DNA of 64,000 nucleotides from Platanthera guangdongensis (taxonomy: Eukaryota; Streptophyta; Magnoliopsida; Asparagales; Orchidaceae), in the NCBI GenBank assembly GCA_039583875.1, contig CM077158.1:242095447-242159446 (forward strand), read 5' to 3'. The position numbers were made by a program, and so were the translations under genes. Position 1 is the first letter of the stretch. Every line of letters starts with the position of its first letter. Shown piece by piece: positions 25,301 to 34,042 of the stretch. Under the pieces are notes generated by a model. That model had not been told where the DNA came from. It ran no database searches and saw only the letters and a program-made list of their open reading frames with translations.

Positions 25301-27797
25301 GATGAAAGGCCTATATAATATGATACAAATAGAAAATTCTATTTGAACATTCCTCTGCGTTTAAGCTAAATAATCTTTCGAACATGTTTATATTTTGCTC
25401 ACACTGCTGATGCCTTAGGGTCCGATTTGGCACGGTGGTAGCGGTTGTGAACCCAGTGGTTATGAATTGTCTTTCGTGAATGTCCAACTTCACCTAAGCA
25501 ACTACATCCAATTTTATGCTCAAAATTAGTTTTTTCTTGGTTGCGGTCATAACCGTTGTCATGTCAAGCACATATTTTATGACGGTGATGCTTTTGTCCA
25601 AATTCACAGGAGCAAAAACGCCGTGCCAAACAGATGACGGTTCTTAACCACCATGTTCACGATTTCTACCGTCGTGCCAAACGGAACCTTAAATAAACTG
25701 CATGGAACTTTCTGACAGCAAAATCACATCCTTTGTGGTTCAGGGCAGCTGCTCTTTTGACCCCCTGAAATTTTGCAGGTCAATGATTATCCTCCAGGAA
25801 TAGGCTTATCGCCACATATTGACACACATTCAGCATTCGATGACATGATCTTTAGCTGTTCTTTAGCCGGACCATGTGTTATGGAGTTCAGAAAATATAC
25901 CCAATCTAACTTATTCAATACTAAAAGCTCCCAAGAATGCTTAAATTCTTCGAGAAAAGCTATTTTTCTTCCTCCTCGATCGATGCTTCTGTTGTCCGGA
26001 GAAGGAAGATACGCGTGGCATCACTACATTCCACATCATAAGGTTTGCATAATCTCATTTTTATCAGTTTTTACAAGTATACAAAACCAACTTCTTTTAC
26101 ATATTGTATATTTAATTTTTCATATCCAGCGAGGGTAGAAGTTTTTCACTCTCAATTCAATACCAAACAAATTAGGAGAAGGCTAATTTTAGTTCAATTT
26201 CTTTGCCATTTCGGTTTCTTTTTCATTTAGAGCCCGTTTGGCGCGGCGTTTTTGCTCGGGTGAGTTTGAAGAAAAACTCCTCATAAATTGTGTTTGGCAT
26301 GACAATGGTTATGACCGCTACCAAGAAAAAGAACACTAATTTTGTGAACGAATGGAGTTCCTTAGGTGTGGTCGGGCGTTCACGAACAATGGGTTCATAA
26401 CCACTGCGTTCACGACCACCATCGCTGTGCCAAACGAACCCTTAATCTCTTTCAATTCCTTCTTAATCAAACAAAGACCAGGGTTCTTAGCAGAGCTACA
26501 ATTATAAATAGTAGGAATTACGCCACTGATGCTAAACATGATACATTGTAGGTTGATATTGTAGGAGGGGAGATGGTTAGAAGATGTTCAAGGAGGGTTT
26601 CTTTCACTTTTCGTAAGGTATATAAACAATTTATGTATTGCTTATTCGCCTTCACTAAACTTTGTTGATTAGTGATTCCTTTGGCAATGCCTTCCAGCTT
26701 CTGCTTCTGTTTTTTTTTTACAATAGAAATAACTTGTAGACATTTTGTTTTAACTGATGTGAACAAGTTTTGCAATACGAAAATATAAAAGCAATTTCCT
26801 TAGGCTCTATTTGTTTGAGCGTTTCGCAACTTCGTTATGGGCAAACGCCGCCAGAAGGAGGGTAAACAAATGAACTTCTGGCGGCGTTTGCTCCGTTTCC
26901 ACCCGCCCGCCTTGAGAAACGCCCCAAAAAGCTCTGTTCGAACTCTCCGTTTCCACCCGCCGGATCGACCCGCCACCGCTAAAACAAATGAAGCCTTAAA
27001 TGGAGGTTTGGATGACTTCTTACGGTGCGTTGGGGGCAATCGATGTGTTCTCCATTTCCCACCGGAGCGATGGAAGATGGAGGCTCCACAAATAGCGTGT
27101 GAGGTTCTAGTGGCGCTCCAGCTCCATGCAGGGGCTGATCCACAGGAGGGTCAAAGGAACACTGACATTCTCATTTTTTTTATGATTTGTTATAAACAAA
27201 CCAAAATTTGGATATTCACAAACCAAATTTAGTTATTCGCAAACCAGATTTGACTATTTGCAGACTAATTTTAGCTATGGGCACCCCCAAAATTAATTTT
27301 CACCCCATCCAATGTGACATTTTATTTACCGGTGTGTTTTTCTGTGCACCTCATTTATAATTTTCTAGATACGCCGCTGCTTCCATGGGAATGGAGAAAA
27401 TCTCCGGTGGGGTTTCATTACCCGCAAACCTCCATTTGCCACCGGCATGGAGCCCACCGGTGCCCCAAACAGGGCCTCATTGAAATCTTTTTCATGAATT
27501 TATTTTTTCTATTTAATAATTTGATTAGTGTGTGGCTGGCATTTATAATTTACCTAATTCAATCATTCAATCACAGATGTTAATGTCAAAATAGTTTTTT
27601 AACCAACTTCATTATGCTGTGGATAAAATGTTTTAGACCTTGCACAATGCTGCATTGTTGTTCGGAGGTGATTCATAAATATGACTGCCAAACAATTGGA
27701 TGGTGTTGTTAACGACCTGCTGCCGTGATGACAGGTGCGGAGCGGACCTTGCCACTGCGAATTCGCTCAATACTGTGATTCTCGAAAGCTGAACTAA
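7215..27797 (+). CDS. ALKBH8: ALKBH8-like tRNA-modifying 2OG/Fe(II) dioxygenase, 3' two thirds of the gene
   Basis: Six exons are visible: 7215-7316, 7452-7538, 13382-13507, 25779-26042, 26552-26617 and 27735-27797 (TAA). All have AG/GT borders and all junctions are phase 0, giving 235 codons. The translated pieces match the AlkB part of plant ALKBH8: [30 protein letters not shown], the core [20 protein letters not shown], then [11 protein letters not shown] and [10 protein letters not shown] and D of HID and the His of AWHHYIP are the expected iron ligands. Arg in RRVSFTFR fits 2OG binding. The Cys-rich tail [17 protein letters not shown] ends the protein. In the family this dioxygenase works on wobble-uridine tRNA modification (by family, not tested here). 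The N-terminal RRM exons were not found and should lie further left. Introns 2 and 3 (5843 and 12271 bp) are full of transposons, yet splice sites and frame are intact, so the gene looks functional. Confidence 0.88.
7452..7538 (+). CDS. ALKBH8: ALKBH8 exon
   Basis: 29 codons, [18 protein letters not shown] to YGYEFLYE, after a 135-bp intron (acceptor TTATCAG, donor GTATGTTG). [11 protein letters not shown] is the conserved nucleotide-recognition region of ALKBH8-type proteins. Confidence 0.88.
7800..8155 (+). repeat. LTR end with primer binding site, relic in ALKBH8 intron
   Basis: TGGTATTAGAGCC at 8143-8155 is one base away from the initiator-tRNA primer site seen at 13701. The bases just before it (CCATAACA, ending 8139) would be an LTR 3' end. 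The start of the LTR is not defined. 8156-8909 follows with CT-rich leader-like DNA and no recognisable coding. Low confidence. Confidence 0.35.
8910..9192 (+). pseudogene. ubiquitin gene fragment with intron
   Basis: 8910-9012 encodes [14 protein letters not shown] and on to DKE in ubiquitin register. A GT-AG intron (9013-9105) splits Gly35, and 9106-9192 continues [11 protein letters not shown] to DYNIQ/N. So residues 1-63 of ubiquitin are present. Residues 64-76 with the C-terminal GG are missing: the sequence enters an intron-like GTATGG and never resumes. Differences from ubiquitin include L15R, S20R, V26L and G47K. The missing tail means no conjugation is possible. It lies upstream of, and in the same orientation as, the Helitron 3' end at 9495, which suggests gene capture. 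Confidence 0.85.
9151..9330. repeat. 77-bp tandem duplication of the ubiquitin 3' piece
   Basis: TTGAGGATGGAAGAACCC starts at 9151, 9228 and 9305. Units 1 and 2 include [12 protein letters not shown] plus the following intron-like bases, and unit 3 is cut off after 25 bp where the GC-rich Helitron tail begins. Copies differ by a few bases (CAAAATGG versus CATAAAGG). Confidence 0.9.
9325..9495 (+). mobile_element. Helitron C 3' end
   Basis: A G-rich tract (9331-9352) leads into three to four GGGCGAAGCCCG-type inverted repeats. The end is a hairpin GAACGGGC-GAA-GCCCGTTC (9466-9484), a 7-nt spacer GAAGATG and CTAG at 9492-9495, followed by T. This is a textbook Helitron 3' terminus and matches Helitron B. 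The 5' end was not found, so the left limit of the element, and whether the ubiquitin fragment is truly inside it, stay open. Confidence 0.75.
9496..11050. other. intron sequence, no gene seen
   Basis: 9550-10260 is strongly T/CT-rich on the + strand, which creates spurious charged open frames on the minus strand. 10280-11050 is AT-rich. I see no conserved protein or element end here. Confidence 0.6.
11060..12330 (+). pseudogene. hAT-type transposase relic (BED finger)
   Basis: A decayed transposase on the + strand: a CIYCRKML finger followed by [13 protein letters not shown] (11110-11260) fits the BED zinc finger and its downstream linker. LDIARW follows near 11518, then [20 protein letters not shown] with RADRDT (12025-12105) of the hAT catalytic region. 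[16 protein letters not shown] with a frameshifted YYLNP-like end occurs near 12190-12280. Stops and frameshifts are numerous. Terminal inverted repeats and target duplication were not identified. Confidence 0.65.
12600..12835. repeat. repeat related to an arm of the 21237 foldback element
   Basis: TTTGATCCTGGGCCTCAACAACCT... and GGGCTGCAGCC here resemble the right arm of the foldback element (GGGTTTGAGACCCGACCTC... GGGCTGCAGCC at 21424-21500) in order and spacing. Only one arm is recognisable. The rest of 12330-13381 shows no gene. Confidence 0.4.
13382..13507 (+). CDS. ALKBH8: ALKBH8 exon
   Basis: 42 codons, [16 protein letters not shown] to [10 protein letters not shown] (acceptor CTTTTTGCAG, donor GTATGTAAA). 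It is separated from the previous exon by 5.8 kb of repeats. A copia element begins only 20 bp after its donor site. Confidence 0.88.
13527..13700 (+). repeat. 5' LTR of the copia element
   Basis: TG...CA ends. It contains TATATATATGTG (promoter-like) and AATAAAATTTC (polyadenylation-like). It differs from the 3' LTR mainly by an extra ATGTATTTAGGCTC near the start and by CT-repeat length. Confidence 0.93.
14340..14575 (+). repeat. minisatellite in the copia leader
   Basis: Repeats built from TTTGTCGTTGTTTGTCGCTA and GCTCGCCGCAGCTG occur several times between the primer site and gag. The open frame through it (Leu/Ser/Arg-rich) is most likely non-coding leader. Confidence 0.8.
14633..15548 (+). 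pseudogene. copia gag
   Basis: ATG at 14633 ([11 protein letters not shown]) hits a stop after 17 codons, and further pieces follow in several frames. [20 protein letters not shown] and [17 protein letters not shown] (15028-15200) are the copia-type gag core. [14 protein letters not shown] (CX2CX4HX4C) at about 15423-15464 is the nucleocapsid knuckle. Multiple frameshifts. Confidence 0.8.
15590..15840 (+). pseudogene. copia protease
   Basis: [15 protein letters not shown] near 15618 is the copia protease start, where family members have DSG at the catalytic site. Here it is DLG, so activity is unlikely. [14 protein letters not shown] follows as expected. Confidence 0.75.
16185..17160 (+). 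pseudogene. copia integrase
   Basis: [20 protein letters not shown] (16201-16260) carries the first catalytic Asp region. [13 protein letters not shown] carries the second Asp, and [14 protein letters not shown] the Glu. The C-terminal stretch [13 protein letters not shown]... [16 protein letters not shown] is the GAG-box-like region. A stop precedes it at about 16170 and the frame ends with TAG at 17158-17160. Confidence 0.85.
17170..18130 (+). pseudogene. copia reverse transcriptase
   Basis: [32 protein letters not shown] and PPGFE...[12 protein letters not shown] form RT blocks 1-4 (17341-17630). A stop and frameshift follow, then [10 protein letters not shown] (17721-17750) where YVDDILLTG is expected. 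The catalytic YVDD is thus lost. [17 protein letters not shown] and [15 protein letters not shown] complete the domain. Confidence 0.88.
18170..18620 (+). pseudogene. copia RNase H
   Basis: Pieces [19 protein letters not shown] (18191-18247), [12 protein letters not shown] and a C-terminal FTKALP-like segment (18570-18590) mark the RNase H domain in at least three frames. Non-functional. Confidence 0.75.
18659..18821 (+). repeat. 3' LTR of the copia element
   Basis: Homologous to 13527-13700 with the same TGTTGGAAAAGCC start and TTTCTACA end. Followed by AAAAC, the target duplication. It lacks the 14-bp internal insertion of the 5' copy. Confidence 0.93.
18827..19746. other. intron DNA, no gene; possible old LTR
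   Basis: AT-rich. The stretch 19200-19500 (ATAAGTAGGACTAG, later AACAGGGGTGC) has the texture of a degenerate LTR but no defined ends. No coding similarity seen. Confidence 0.45.
19752..20823 (-). repeat. solo LTR, Tat-type Ty3/gypsy, TSD ATGCC
   Basis: Starts TGTTGAAACCAAAAACTTGG and ends GGGGTTGTACA, with ATGCC directly on both sides (19747-19751, 20824-20828). Same terminal sequences as the LTRs at 29527, 40722, 53879 and 58424. CTATTTATAG near 20045 is a TATA box on the minus strand, so the element was transcribed leftwards. No internal region remains, so this is a recombined solo LTR in the ALKBH8 12.3-kb intron. Confidence 0.9.
20185..20555. repeat. 50-bp GC-rich minisatellite inside the solo LTR
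   Basis: About seven units of roughly 50 bp. Each contains GGCGAGACCCGGCC, a short spacer and GGCCGGTCTCGCC, so each unit is a near-perfect hairpin. The long proline/glycine-rich frames on both strands come from this repeat and are not genes. Confidence 0.9.
21237..21533. mobile_element. foldback element with arms of about 130 bp
   Basis: Left arm begins TGTTATGGGCCCTTTG and right arm ends CAAAGGGACCATTACA. The arms stay complementary through GGGCTGCAACCC/GGGCTGCAGCCC, GGGTCTTGAACCC and CTCCTTGATGAAAA, leaving a short centre around 21375-21395. No coding capacity. A clear target duplication is not visible. Confidence 0.75.
22167..22835 (+). pseudogene. Ty3/gypsy gag relic
   Basis: 22167-22439 encodes a gag-like N-terminus (Asn/Gln/Thr-rich, coiled-coil-like). 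After a stop, [19 protein letters not shown] and [10 protein letters not shown] (22590-22760) match the capsid start and WxxF motif of gypsy gag. No protease or RT follows. The next DNA belongs to a LINE. Confidence 0.55.
22970..23795 (+). pseudogene. RTE-type LINE, 3' end of reverse transcriptase and tail
   Basis: [12 protein letters not shown] (22979-23014) is the RT catalytic FADD block. After a divergent, frameshifted middle come [40 protein letters not shown] and [18 protein letters not shown], the conserved RT C-terminus of plant RTE LINEs. The element ends after GACCCCACTATAGTGGGAT with a short GTT-repeat tail (about 23777-23791), typical of RTE rather than poly(A) LINEs. 5'-truncated and broken by several stops. 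Confidence 0.85.
24810..24990 (+). pseudogene. second LINE RT relic
   Basis: [15 protein letters not shown] (about 24840-24890) with following decayed sequence resembles the MLRWM...G segment of the LINE at 23420. Too short and mutated for more. 23796-24809 and 24991-25414 show no gene. Confidence 0.4.
25418..25688. mobile_element. MITE, PIF/Harbinger-like, TSD TTA
   Basis: Ends GGGTCCGATTTGGCACGG and (reverse complement) GGTTCCGTTTGGCACGAC, flanked by TTA (25415-25417, 25689-25691). 271 bp, no coding. It lies only 90 bp upstream of the ALKBH8 catalytic exon. Confidence 0.8.
25779..26042 (+). CDS. ALKBH8: ALKBH8 catalytic exon
   Basis: 88 codons from [10 protein letters not shown] to HHYIPHHK (acceptor ATTTTGCAG, donor GTTTGCAT). 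It carries the double-stranded beta-helix core: HID iron ligands near residues 13-15 of the exon and the distal His near residue 82. The family loop [18 protein letters not shown] is intact. Confidence 0.92.
26230..26441. mobile_element. MITE, same family, TSD TTA
   Basis: Ends GAGCCCGTTTGGCGCGG and (reverse complement) GGGTTCGTTTGGCACAG, flanked by TTA (26227-26229, 26442-26444). 212 bp, in the 509-bp ALKBH8 intron. Confidence 0.8.
26552..26617 (+). CDS. ALKBH8: ALKBH8 exon with the 2OG-binding arginine
   Basis: 22 codons, [18 protein letters not shown] ending TFRK (acceptor ACATTGTAG, donor GTATATAA). RRVSFTFR is the conserved C-terminal strand of AlkB-type enzymes that holds the 2OG carboxylate. 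Confidence 0.9.
26803..26995. mobile_element. MITE, second family, TSD TTA
   Basis: Ends GGCTCTATTTGTTTGAGCG and (reverse complement) GGCTTCATTTGTTTTAGCG, flanked by TTA (26800-26802, 26996-26998). Inside is an extra hairpin, AAACGCCGCCAGAAG/CTTCTGGCGGCGTTT. In the last ALKBH8 intron. Confidence 0.8.
27735..27797 (+). CDS. ALKBH8: ALKBH8 last exon with stop
   Basis: 20 codons, [20 protein letters not shown] then TAA (acceptor GATGACAG). The CxC...C pattern with YCDSR is the typical end of plant and animal AlkB-domain ALKBH8 sequences. There is no methyltransferase domain, as expected for a plant. About 350 bp of plausible 3' UTR follows (27798-28148). Confidence 0.9.
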   Translation: MRSGPCHCEFAQYCDSRKLN

Positions 27798-28151
27798 GTC
27801 TCTCGAAAGGCGACCAGCTTCAATACCTCAAGTTTGTGGGCATCGCCGGCTCTGAAAAGTGGCACCATAGATACAGCGGCCACCGCAGTCTTGTGGCTGC
27901 ATTGATTTAATTTGCATATGAGAAAATAAATGTCATTTAATTATATTTGTTGGGGCTGACTTTTATTATTTGTCAAACAGCTTTTGTGTTTTAGGTGATT
28001 GATTGATATTTGCGCCCAGGTGATTGATTTCTTTCAGGTTGTGAGGAATTTGCCCTAATAATCTACACTATATGGAGAAATACAAATAAAAGAAAGGGTG
28101 ATGCTAGCCTTGAAATATGAGCATCAAATAATTTTGGGCCCATCAGTTTTA

Positions 28152-28377
28152 GGGTCCGTTCGGCACGAGGGTGGCGGTTTGAAAGTGGTGTTTACGAATC
28201 GTAGTTCGTGAGCACCCACCTCACCGAAGTAATTTCATCCACTTTTATGTTCAAAACTAGATATTTTCCTTGGTGGTGGCCATATCCGCTGTTTTGTCAA
28301 ACATACATTCCATGATCGTGGTGATTTTGATCAAACTCGCCGGAGCAGAAAGTTGTCTAGGGAACCCTTAGGTTTCA
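28152..28377. mobile_element. MITE, PIF/Harbinger-like, damaged right end
   Basis: Left end GGGTCCGTTCGGCACGAG after TTA (28149-28151). Right side GGGAACCC then TTA (28378-28380). The interior parallels the MITE at 25418, but the right terminal repeat is partly replaced. Just downstream of ALKBH8. Confidence 0.6.
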
Positions 28378-28699
28378 TTTGGCACGGAGTTTAAAAAATT
28401 GTATGCTTTGTTCGTAGGCATTACCCTAAACCCTCGATGTGAAACATTAGGCATCGTCGCGTCGTGACCCTGCCCATTGGTGCAATATATTTTTCTCTCT
28501 AGTTGATTATCTATCCATTTTGCCCTTATTGTAGTGAAACATTAGGGCTTCCTGCACCTTTCATAGAGATGAAATGCTTTTATACGAGCTTTGTCTTTAG
28601 ATTTGGAGATGGAGCTCTTACGATTGTGCCATTGTGCTTTGGGTGAATAAAAAGTATGCTTCTGGTGGTCAAAAATGTTTGCTGGCGAACAAATGTGTT

Positions 28700-28835
28700 T
28701 ATGGCTAGCAGAAGTGTGCCATGAGCAAACTATGTTGTGAGCAAACAAAAGTACGTTATGAGCAAACAAAAGTACGCTATGAGCAAACTATGTTGGCGAA
28801 TAGAAGTGCGCTCCCGTTGAATAAAAGTGCGCGGC
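28700..28835. repeat. 21-bp tandem repeat
   Basis: TATGAGCAAACAAAAGTACG is repeated with variants (AGCAAACTATGTTG, GAATAGAAGTGCGC). 28381-28699 and 28836-29526 contain no recognisable gene; 29100-29400 has short open frames without known motifs. Confidence 0.75.
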
Positions 28836-29526
28836 GGGCGTACAAAACTATGTTCTCCAAAGCACAGGTGGGACAATGGGAAGGGTTGTATTGGAAAGAG
28901 ACACATGTAAAGAAAATTGGGGAGCTGGTGGGTATCATGTGCCATGATTTTTGTAGTTATCTAAACTCTAAAGTGGTGTGGAGCCCTCTGCAGTTGTTAT
29001 TTCATTAATTGTAACTAGTTTGTAGTTATCTAAAGTGGATATCATGTGTCAAGTCTGACTTCTCATGTAGATATCTTAGAATTCACTTCACAACACTCCA
29101 ATGTTCTCTTCCAGGATTGAAGAGAAACCTGCTAATAGTACTGCCAACGATATGTACTATATATGGGCGTGTGCACACCATAACGTACATGAAACTATCA
29201 ACTGCAGAAGCACAAAGGACCTTACATCTCTTTTTCTTCAGGTGTGCTCGGGCACACTATGTCGCTCGCAAAGAGCGAAGATTGTGTACAACTCATATTC
29301 GTCAATGGTGGACACATTTAGAGCCAGGTCAGTAAGAAGTCAAAGTCAGGAGGTCAAGGCAGTGGTTAGAGTTAGCATTCAAGACTGTTGAAGACCTGAG
29401 TGAGTATGACAAGCTCTCTTCACATACTCGTCAGGTGGGCGACTAAGGCAGATACTTGCCCAAGTTGGGCGAGTTTCCCCCAGAGGTCGCCTAGTCGCCG
29501 GTGGGGGTTGGGGCTATAAATAAGAC

Positions 29527-30301
29527 TGTTGGAACCAAAAACTGGCCCCAACGAGAGTTCAGACCCTGGAGTGTAGCTAACACCTACTTGTCCCAAACTC
29601 TGACCCTTGACCAGTTGCTGAGAACTAAAAAACTGACCCTGAGCTGCAACACGGAGGTCCCTTCACTAACCCGGAAGATCTCAAAGTGTTTCCCCTCCTA
29701 GCCAAGTGCTGAGTTAAGGATACCTCAGAAAGCACTACAAGACTTCAGAAAATGAGAAAACTTGTCTTCTGAGGGATCATGTGAGTCTATTTATAAATTT
29801 CCAATATCTGGTCTGCCAACAGCATAGCTCCGCTGTTCAAAAAGGCAATATGCAGCACAAAGTGGTCTGCCAACATCTAAACTCCGTTATTCTGAGGAAC
29901 TAAATGCAGACCTCCAGGGGCAACCAGGTAAATTTACCTCTGGATCAAACTGGGCGAGAGGCTTCTCGCACACCTAGGCGGAAGCCCTTCCGCATGCCCT
30001 GCCGAAAGGTCAATATCCGGCCGAGTGTGGGCTTGCCTACCCCACTCGCCTGCTCTTATAAGAGACATAGCCAAGTCCAAAAGCGTTGAGAGCATTGAGT
30101 GGAAAAGCTTCACTCAACGCCAGAGAACAAAAGACATTGAGAGCGAGAGCTCCACTCAACGCCATGGGTCCAGACAGTTCTGCCCACCATGGGGACTTTT
30201 CGCCGACCCAGGCAGAAGCCTTCTTGCCTACCCTGGCAAAAGGCTCTTGAATCACCTCCCCTGAGGAAAAAAAACTCATTCAGCGAATATGGGGTTGTAC
30301 A
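29527..30301 (-). repeat. solo LTR, Tat-type Ty3/gypsy
   Basis: Starts TGTTGGAACCAAAAACTGG and ends TGGGGTTGTACA, as the other Tat-type LTRs here. Flanks are AAGAC (29522-29526) and AAGAT (30302-30306), a target duplication with one change. TCTATTTATAAA near 29788 is the minus-strand TATA box. 30302-30974 has a + strand TATA-like CCTATAAATAG near 30326 but no gene. Confidence 0.8.
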
Positions 30302-30974
30302 AAGATTCTCACCCCTTTGATTTCCTATAAATAGTACCTCATGGGTACAAGAATTTGGATCTCGGAATCTCGCAAAAGATCTCGACCGGACCTTTTTTCT
30401 AGACTTCTAGCCATGTGAGATAGTGATCATCCCCTTGGTCGTAGTCCTCTGATAATCGTCAGCTAGTGTCCACCTTATATCCTGCTCGATCAACTTTGGT
30501 TGTGGAGGGTAAGCTTTTTTCAAGCATCCGGGTATGTGGTGGGACATCTCTGCCGCAACACATGTGGTCCTTCTAGTGTTTCCTTCCGTTTTTGTGTTCT
30601 AGTCTGCTAATCCGTCGAGCCAGACCGCTGGACCGGTAACCTTAGGATGCATTGATCCGAATTTTGGAGTAGTGATTTTCCCAGTTTCAACACCAATATT
30701 TCCCTTCAAGGGCATGCCTATAGGCCTGAATGAGCCGGCATCAATTGTAGAGAATTGGGGAATCGAGCCTGCAAAGGAAACTTTGGGTTTTCCCTAAAGG
30801 CACGAGTGTGTGCAACCCCGCGGCATGACCATGCACTTTCTAAGCTGAAGAAAACCAAAATTTGTGTGTTTTTGATTTTTCCTGTGTGTCCCCTTCACGT
30901 ATGACTGTGGTTCCTTCCAAGGGATTATGTGTGTGTATTAGACTAGATTGTAGACAAAAGTGTACTTAATGGAG

Positions 30975-31087
30975 CACAATTGTGCGCTCTGAAGCACAAC
31001 TGTGTGCTCTGGAGCACGACTATGCATTCTGGAGCATGATCGTGTTCTTAGGAGTACGATTGTGCACTTGGGAGCACAACAATGTGG
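30975..31087. repeat. 20-bp minisatellite
   Basis: Five and a half exact-length 20-bp units of the type CACGACTATGCATTCTGGAG with substitutions only. The remaining 31088-31796 has no recognisable gene. Confidence 0.9.
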
Positions 31088-31801
31088 TCGAAGTAAACTG
31101 TCATTTTAAGTTCTAATCTGAGTCGTGAATCTCGATACAACGACCCAGGTTTTTTCCTTCGTACCCTAAAATGATAACTTCTGGAATGAGAGTTTTTCAT
31201 ACCATAAAATGATAATTTCTGGAATGAGAATCTCATTTTGATATTTGGGGGCTCAAAGAAAAGGGAAGGAGAAGTATATGAGGGAAGAGCTAGGGCTTGA
31301 GAAATCCCGTCATTGAAGAGAAGTTGGTGCTCCAATCGAAGAGACAAGGTTGGGAAAACAAAGATCAGCTTATTTGGGTCTTCTTTCACCCAACCTTGCA
31401 AGCTTTTCATGGTGTCGAGGAGGGCTTCAAAAGTAACCATTTCTTCCTCCGGGCTTATGATGATTTGTGTGTTTATGCCTTTGCTTTTCTTGCATTTAGA
31501 GTCTCGTCTCACTAATTAGTATGGAGTACGGGTTCCTTTGGTTCTTTAGAACCTCGGTGCATGGGATTGCAGCCCCGATATAAATTTGCAATAAAAATCA
31601 ATTGTTCATTCCAAATTAAACATGGTGTGTGATGCCTATTCGTGATCTTATACCCAGATCAGTAATGATGTTGTGACATTTTTCTTTTTCAGATATTTCC
31701 TAGTTGTGCTGCTCTAGAATGCTCTAAAATATTATGTCATAATATATGGATGATTTGTGATTTTAGGTGATTTTCATATCCATATGGTAGCCCTACGAAG
31801 A

Positions 31802-33885
31802 TGTAATGGCTCAAGTTTACCATAGTTTGGAAGTGGGTTTTGTGAGCTACCACTCGACGGTAGGGTTAGCGTCGACGGTAGTGTTGTGTAATTATTGCAG
31901 GAGCGCTCAGTGAGTTACCGCGCAGGCGAAGGTTGATAGCACGTGGCGGTAGCATGAGCAATTTAATTTGTGTGGCTCTCTGTGGACTACCACGGGGCGA
32001 TGGTGTCTGTTCGTCGAAACAGCGCGTTGATGCGACACATCGTCTACGTGCGGCGGTCGGGAGGTACAACGCGGCGGTAACAGTATAGTTATCGCGTGGC
32101 CACGTGGCGGCCCGTGATTGGAGGTTTCGGGCGGTGGGCTTCTAGAACAAGCCAACGCTTGAGGTACCGCGCGATGGTAGATAGTTACCGCGCGATCAGT
32201 TTAAGGCCTTGGATTGGTGAGTTCCACTTCATTTTTCTTTCATGGCTTCCTTCATCTGAGCAGCTGAGAGAGAGGAGAGTGAAGGAGAGGAAGAGGAAGG
32301 AAATCCCGTCGTTGTTGGAGTTTCAGAGCTCCGAATCGCGAGTCGATTTCAGATCCACGGAGGCATGTCAGTTGCGGTCATTCTCATACGGCTAGATTCT
32401 CTCCTATGACGCCGAAACGAACGTAAATGGTAATGATTTTCCTCCTTTGACATGTAAAGTCCTTTGTTTTGGAATGTAAGGGTAGATGCTCCACAAACAC
32501 GTGAAAACGATTCTCCCGACGGGTTGATCTGTGTATTCCTGTAATCTCTGCATTTAGAATTCGGAATCAAATTACGAAATAGACATGTTGTGTGAAGCTC
32601 ATATGAACAAGTTGGTCTGGATTTGTGATGATTGTTTTGTATGCCGAAGAAGACTTTGTGGTAAGCGTGTAAATTTCAGAGTCGCGAGGTGTGCAGACGC
32701 TGCAGTGAGAGTACTGGAAGTGCCTCTAGGGAAGCACCCTTATTGGGGGGAAGAATCGATAGTCTGTCCCCTACCGCGCGATGGTAGTTCCCAGTGAGTA
32801 CTGTTTTACGTAGCCTGCCGCTTGGAGACTTTGAGGCCATTGTGATTGTGAGGTCTGTCTCTTGGAGACCTGAGGGTCATTGCTTTGTGAGGTCTGTCTC
32901 TTCAAGACCTGTGGACCATTGTGTTGTGCTGAGAGCCCGAGGGGCCCAGCTTAGGCTGCTGTGAGTGCCATCCTTGGTACATAACAGAGTTATGTAAGGT
33001 GCAAATAAGAAAGGGTAGGCTGACCCGCGTCGCGGTTTGTTGTGCCTGATGATTTAAGTATCAGGAAAGAGCTGAACTGTACCCAGCCCTATGTTGTTCT
33101 ACTTGGAGTGAGTCATTGAGTGAATTGAGGAGATCACCTTGAATTTATCGTAGCCATAGGAGCTTGCCTTTGGCTTCGGCCCGGAATGACTAGTTAATGC
33201 TCAAAATATGTTGACCGTCGTTGAGTATGGAGGTGTGACCCTTATGAGATCCGGTGCACTGATAATGTGCCCCAAGTGCACGGGGCGTATGACCGGTCGT
33301 GTCAACGTCTGTGGTGAATGGTGCTTAAATTGCACGTTCTGATTGTCATTATATGCTAAATGCCTACAAGGATGGAGCACCCACCCCCCCCCCCCCCCCC
33401 GAGTGAGCGGTGAGGTCGTTATAATTTGATCAGCTAATGATGACCATTATTTTGTTTACCACCATTGGGGTGGAATGATTTCTTGCAGGTGCAGCTGAGC
33501 CGAGCGAGAAATAGCAGGTTGAAACCCACGGTTGTTATGCCGGTCCTCGAAGGCCAAATCAAAGTTGTGTTTACTGTTTATTATTTCATGTGTGGTCGAC
33601 TTTGCGTGCTGAAGTATGTAAACCATTTATATTTGAGAAAACTTTTGTAAGACCTTAAAACCACAACTATTGTGTATTTAGTTTTCATTCCTACTTTGGA
33701 TTAGTGGACATTCGTATGGTTGGTTTTTTTAAGCAATTTAATACTTCTGCTAGAACGTACTCTGAGTTAGGATGCGAAATGGTTTATGGTCTCAATATGT
33801 AACTCCACTGACTGTCCGTGAATTATGACATGGGGCCCCGACCGGACTTTCTGTTATATTCTATGTGACGGATGAGGGTGTTACA
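31802..33885 (+). repeat. solo LTR of a Tekay/Del-like Ty3/gypsy, TSD GAAGA
   Basis: Starts TGTAATGGCTCAAG and ends GAGGGTGTTACA, flanked by GAAGA on both sides (31797-31801, 33886-33890). Length 2084 bp and the TGTAA...TTACA ends fit Tekay/Del LTRs, as does the organisation shared with the LTR at 59139. ACCGCGCG-containing motifs recur in the left part, and a C19 run lies near 33382-33400. The short frames within it are not genes. Confidence 0.85.
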
Positions 33886-34042
33886 GAAGATCTATTATGC
33901 GAATTTAGATTTCCACAACGCGTAGATGATTATGACATAGTAAGTATGCCACCCATGATGGAGACTATTTATAGATGTAATCACTATTGCAGTACATCTT
34001 CAACGTGTTTCATCTTAATATAGTTAGCATGCCACTAATTAA

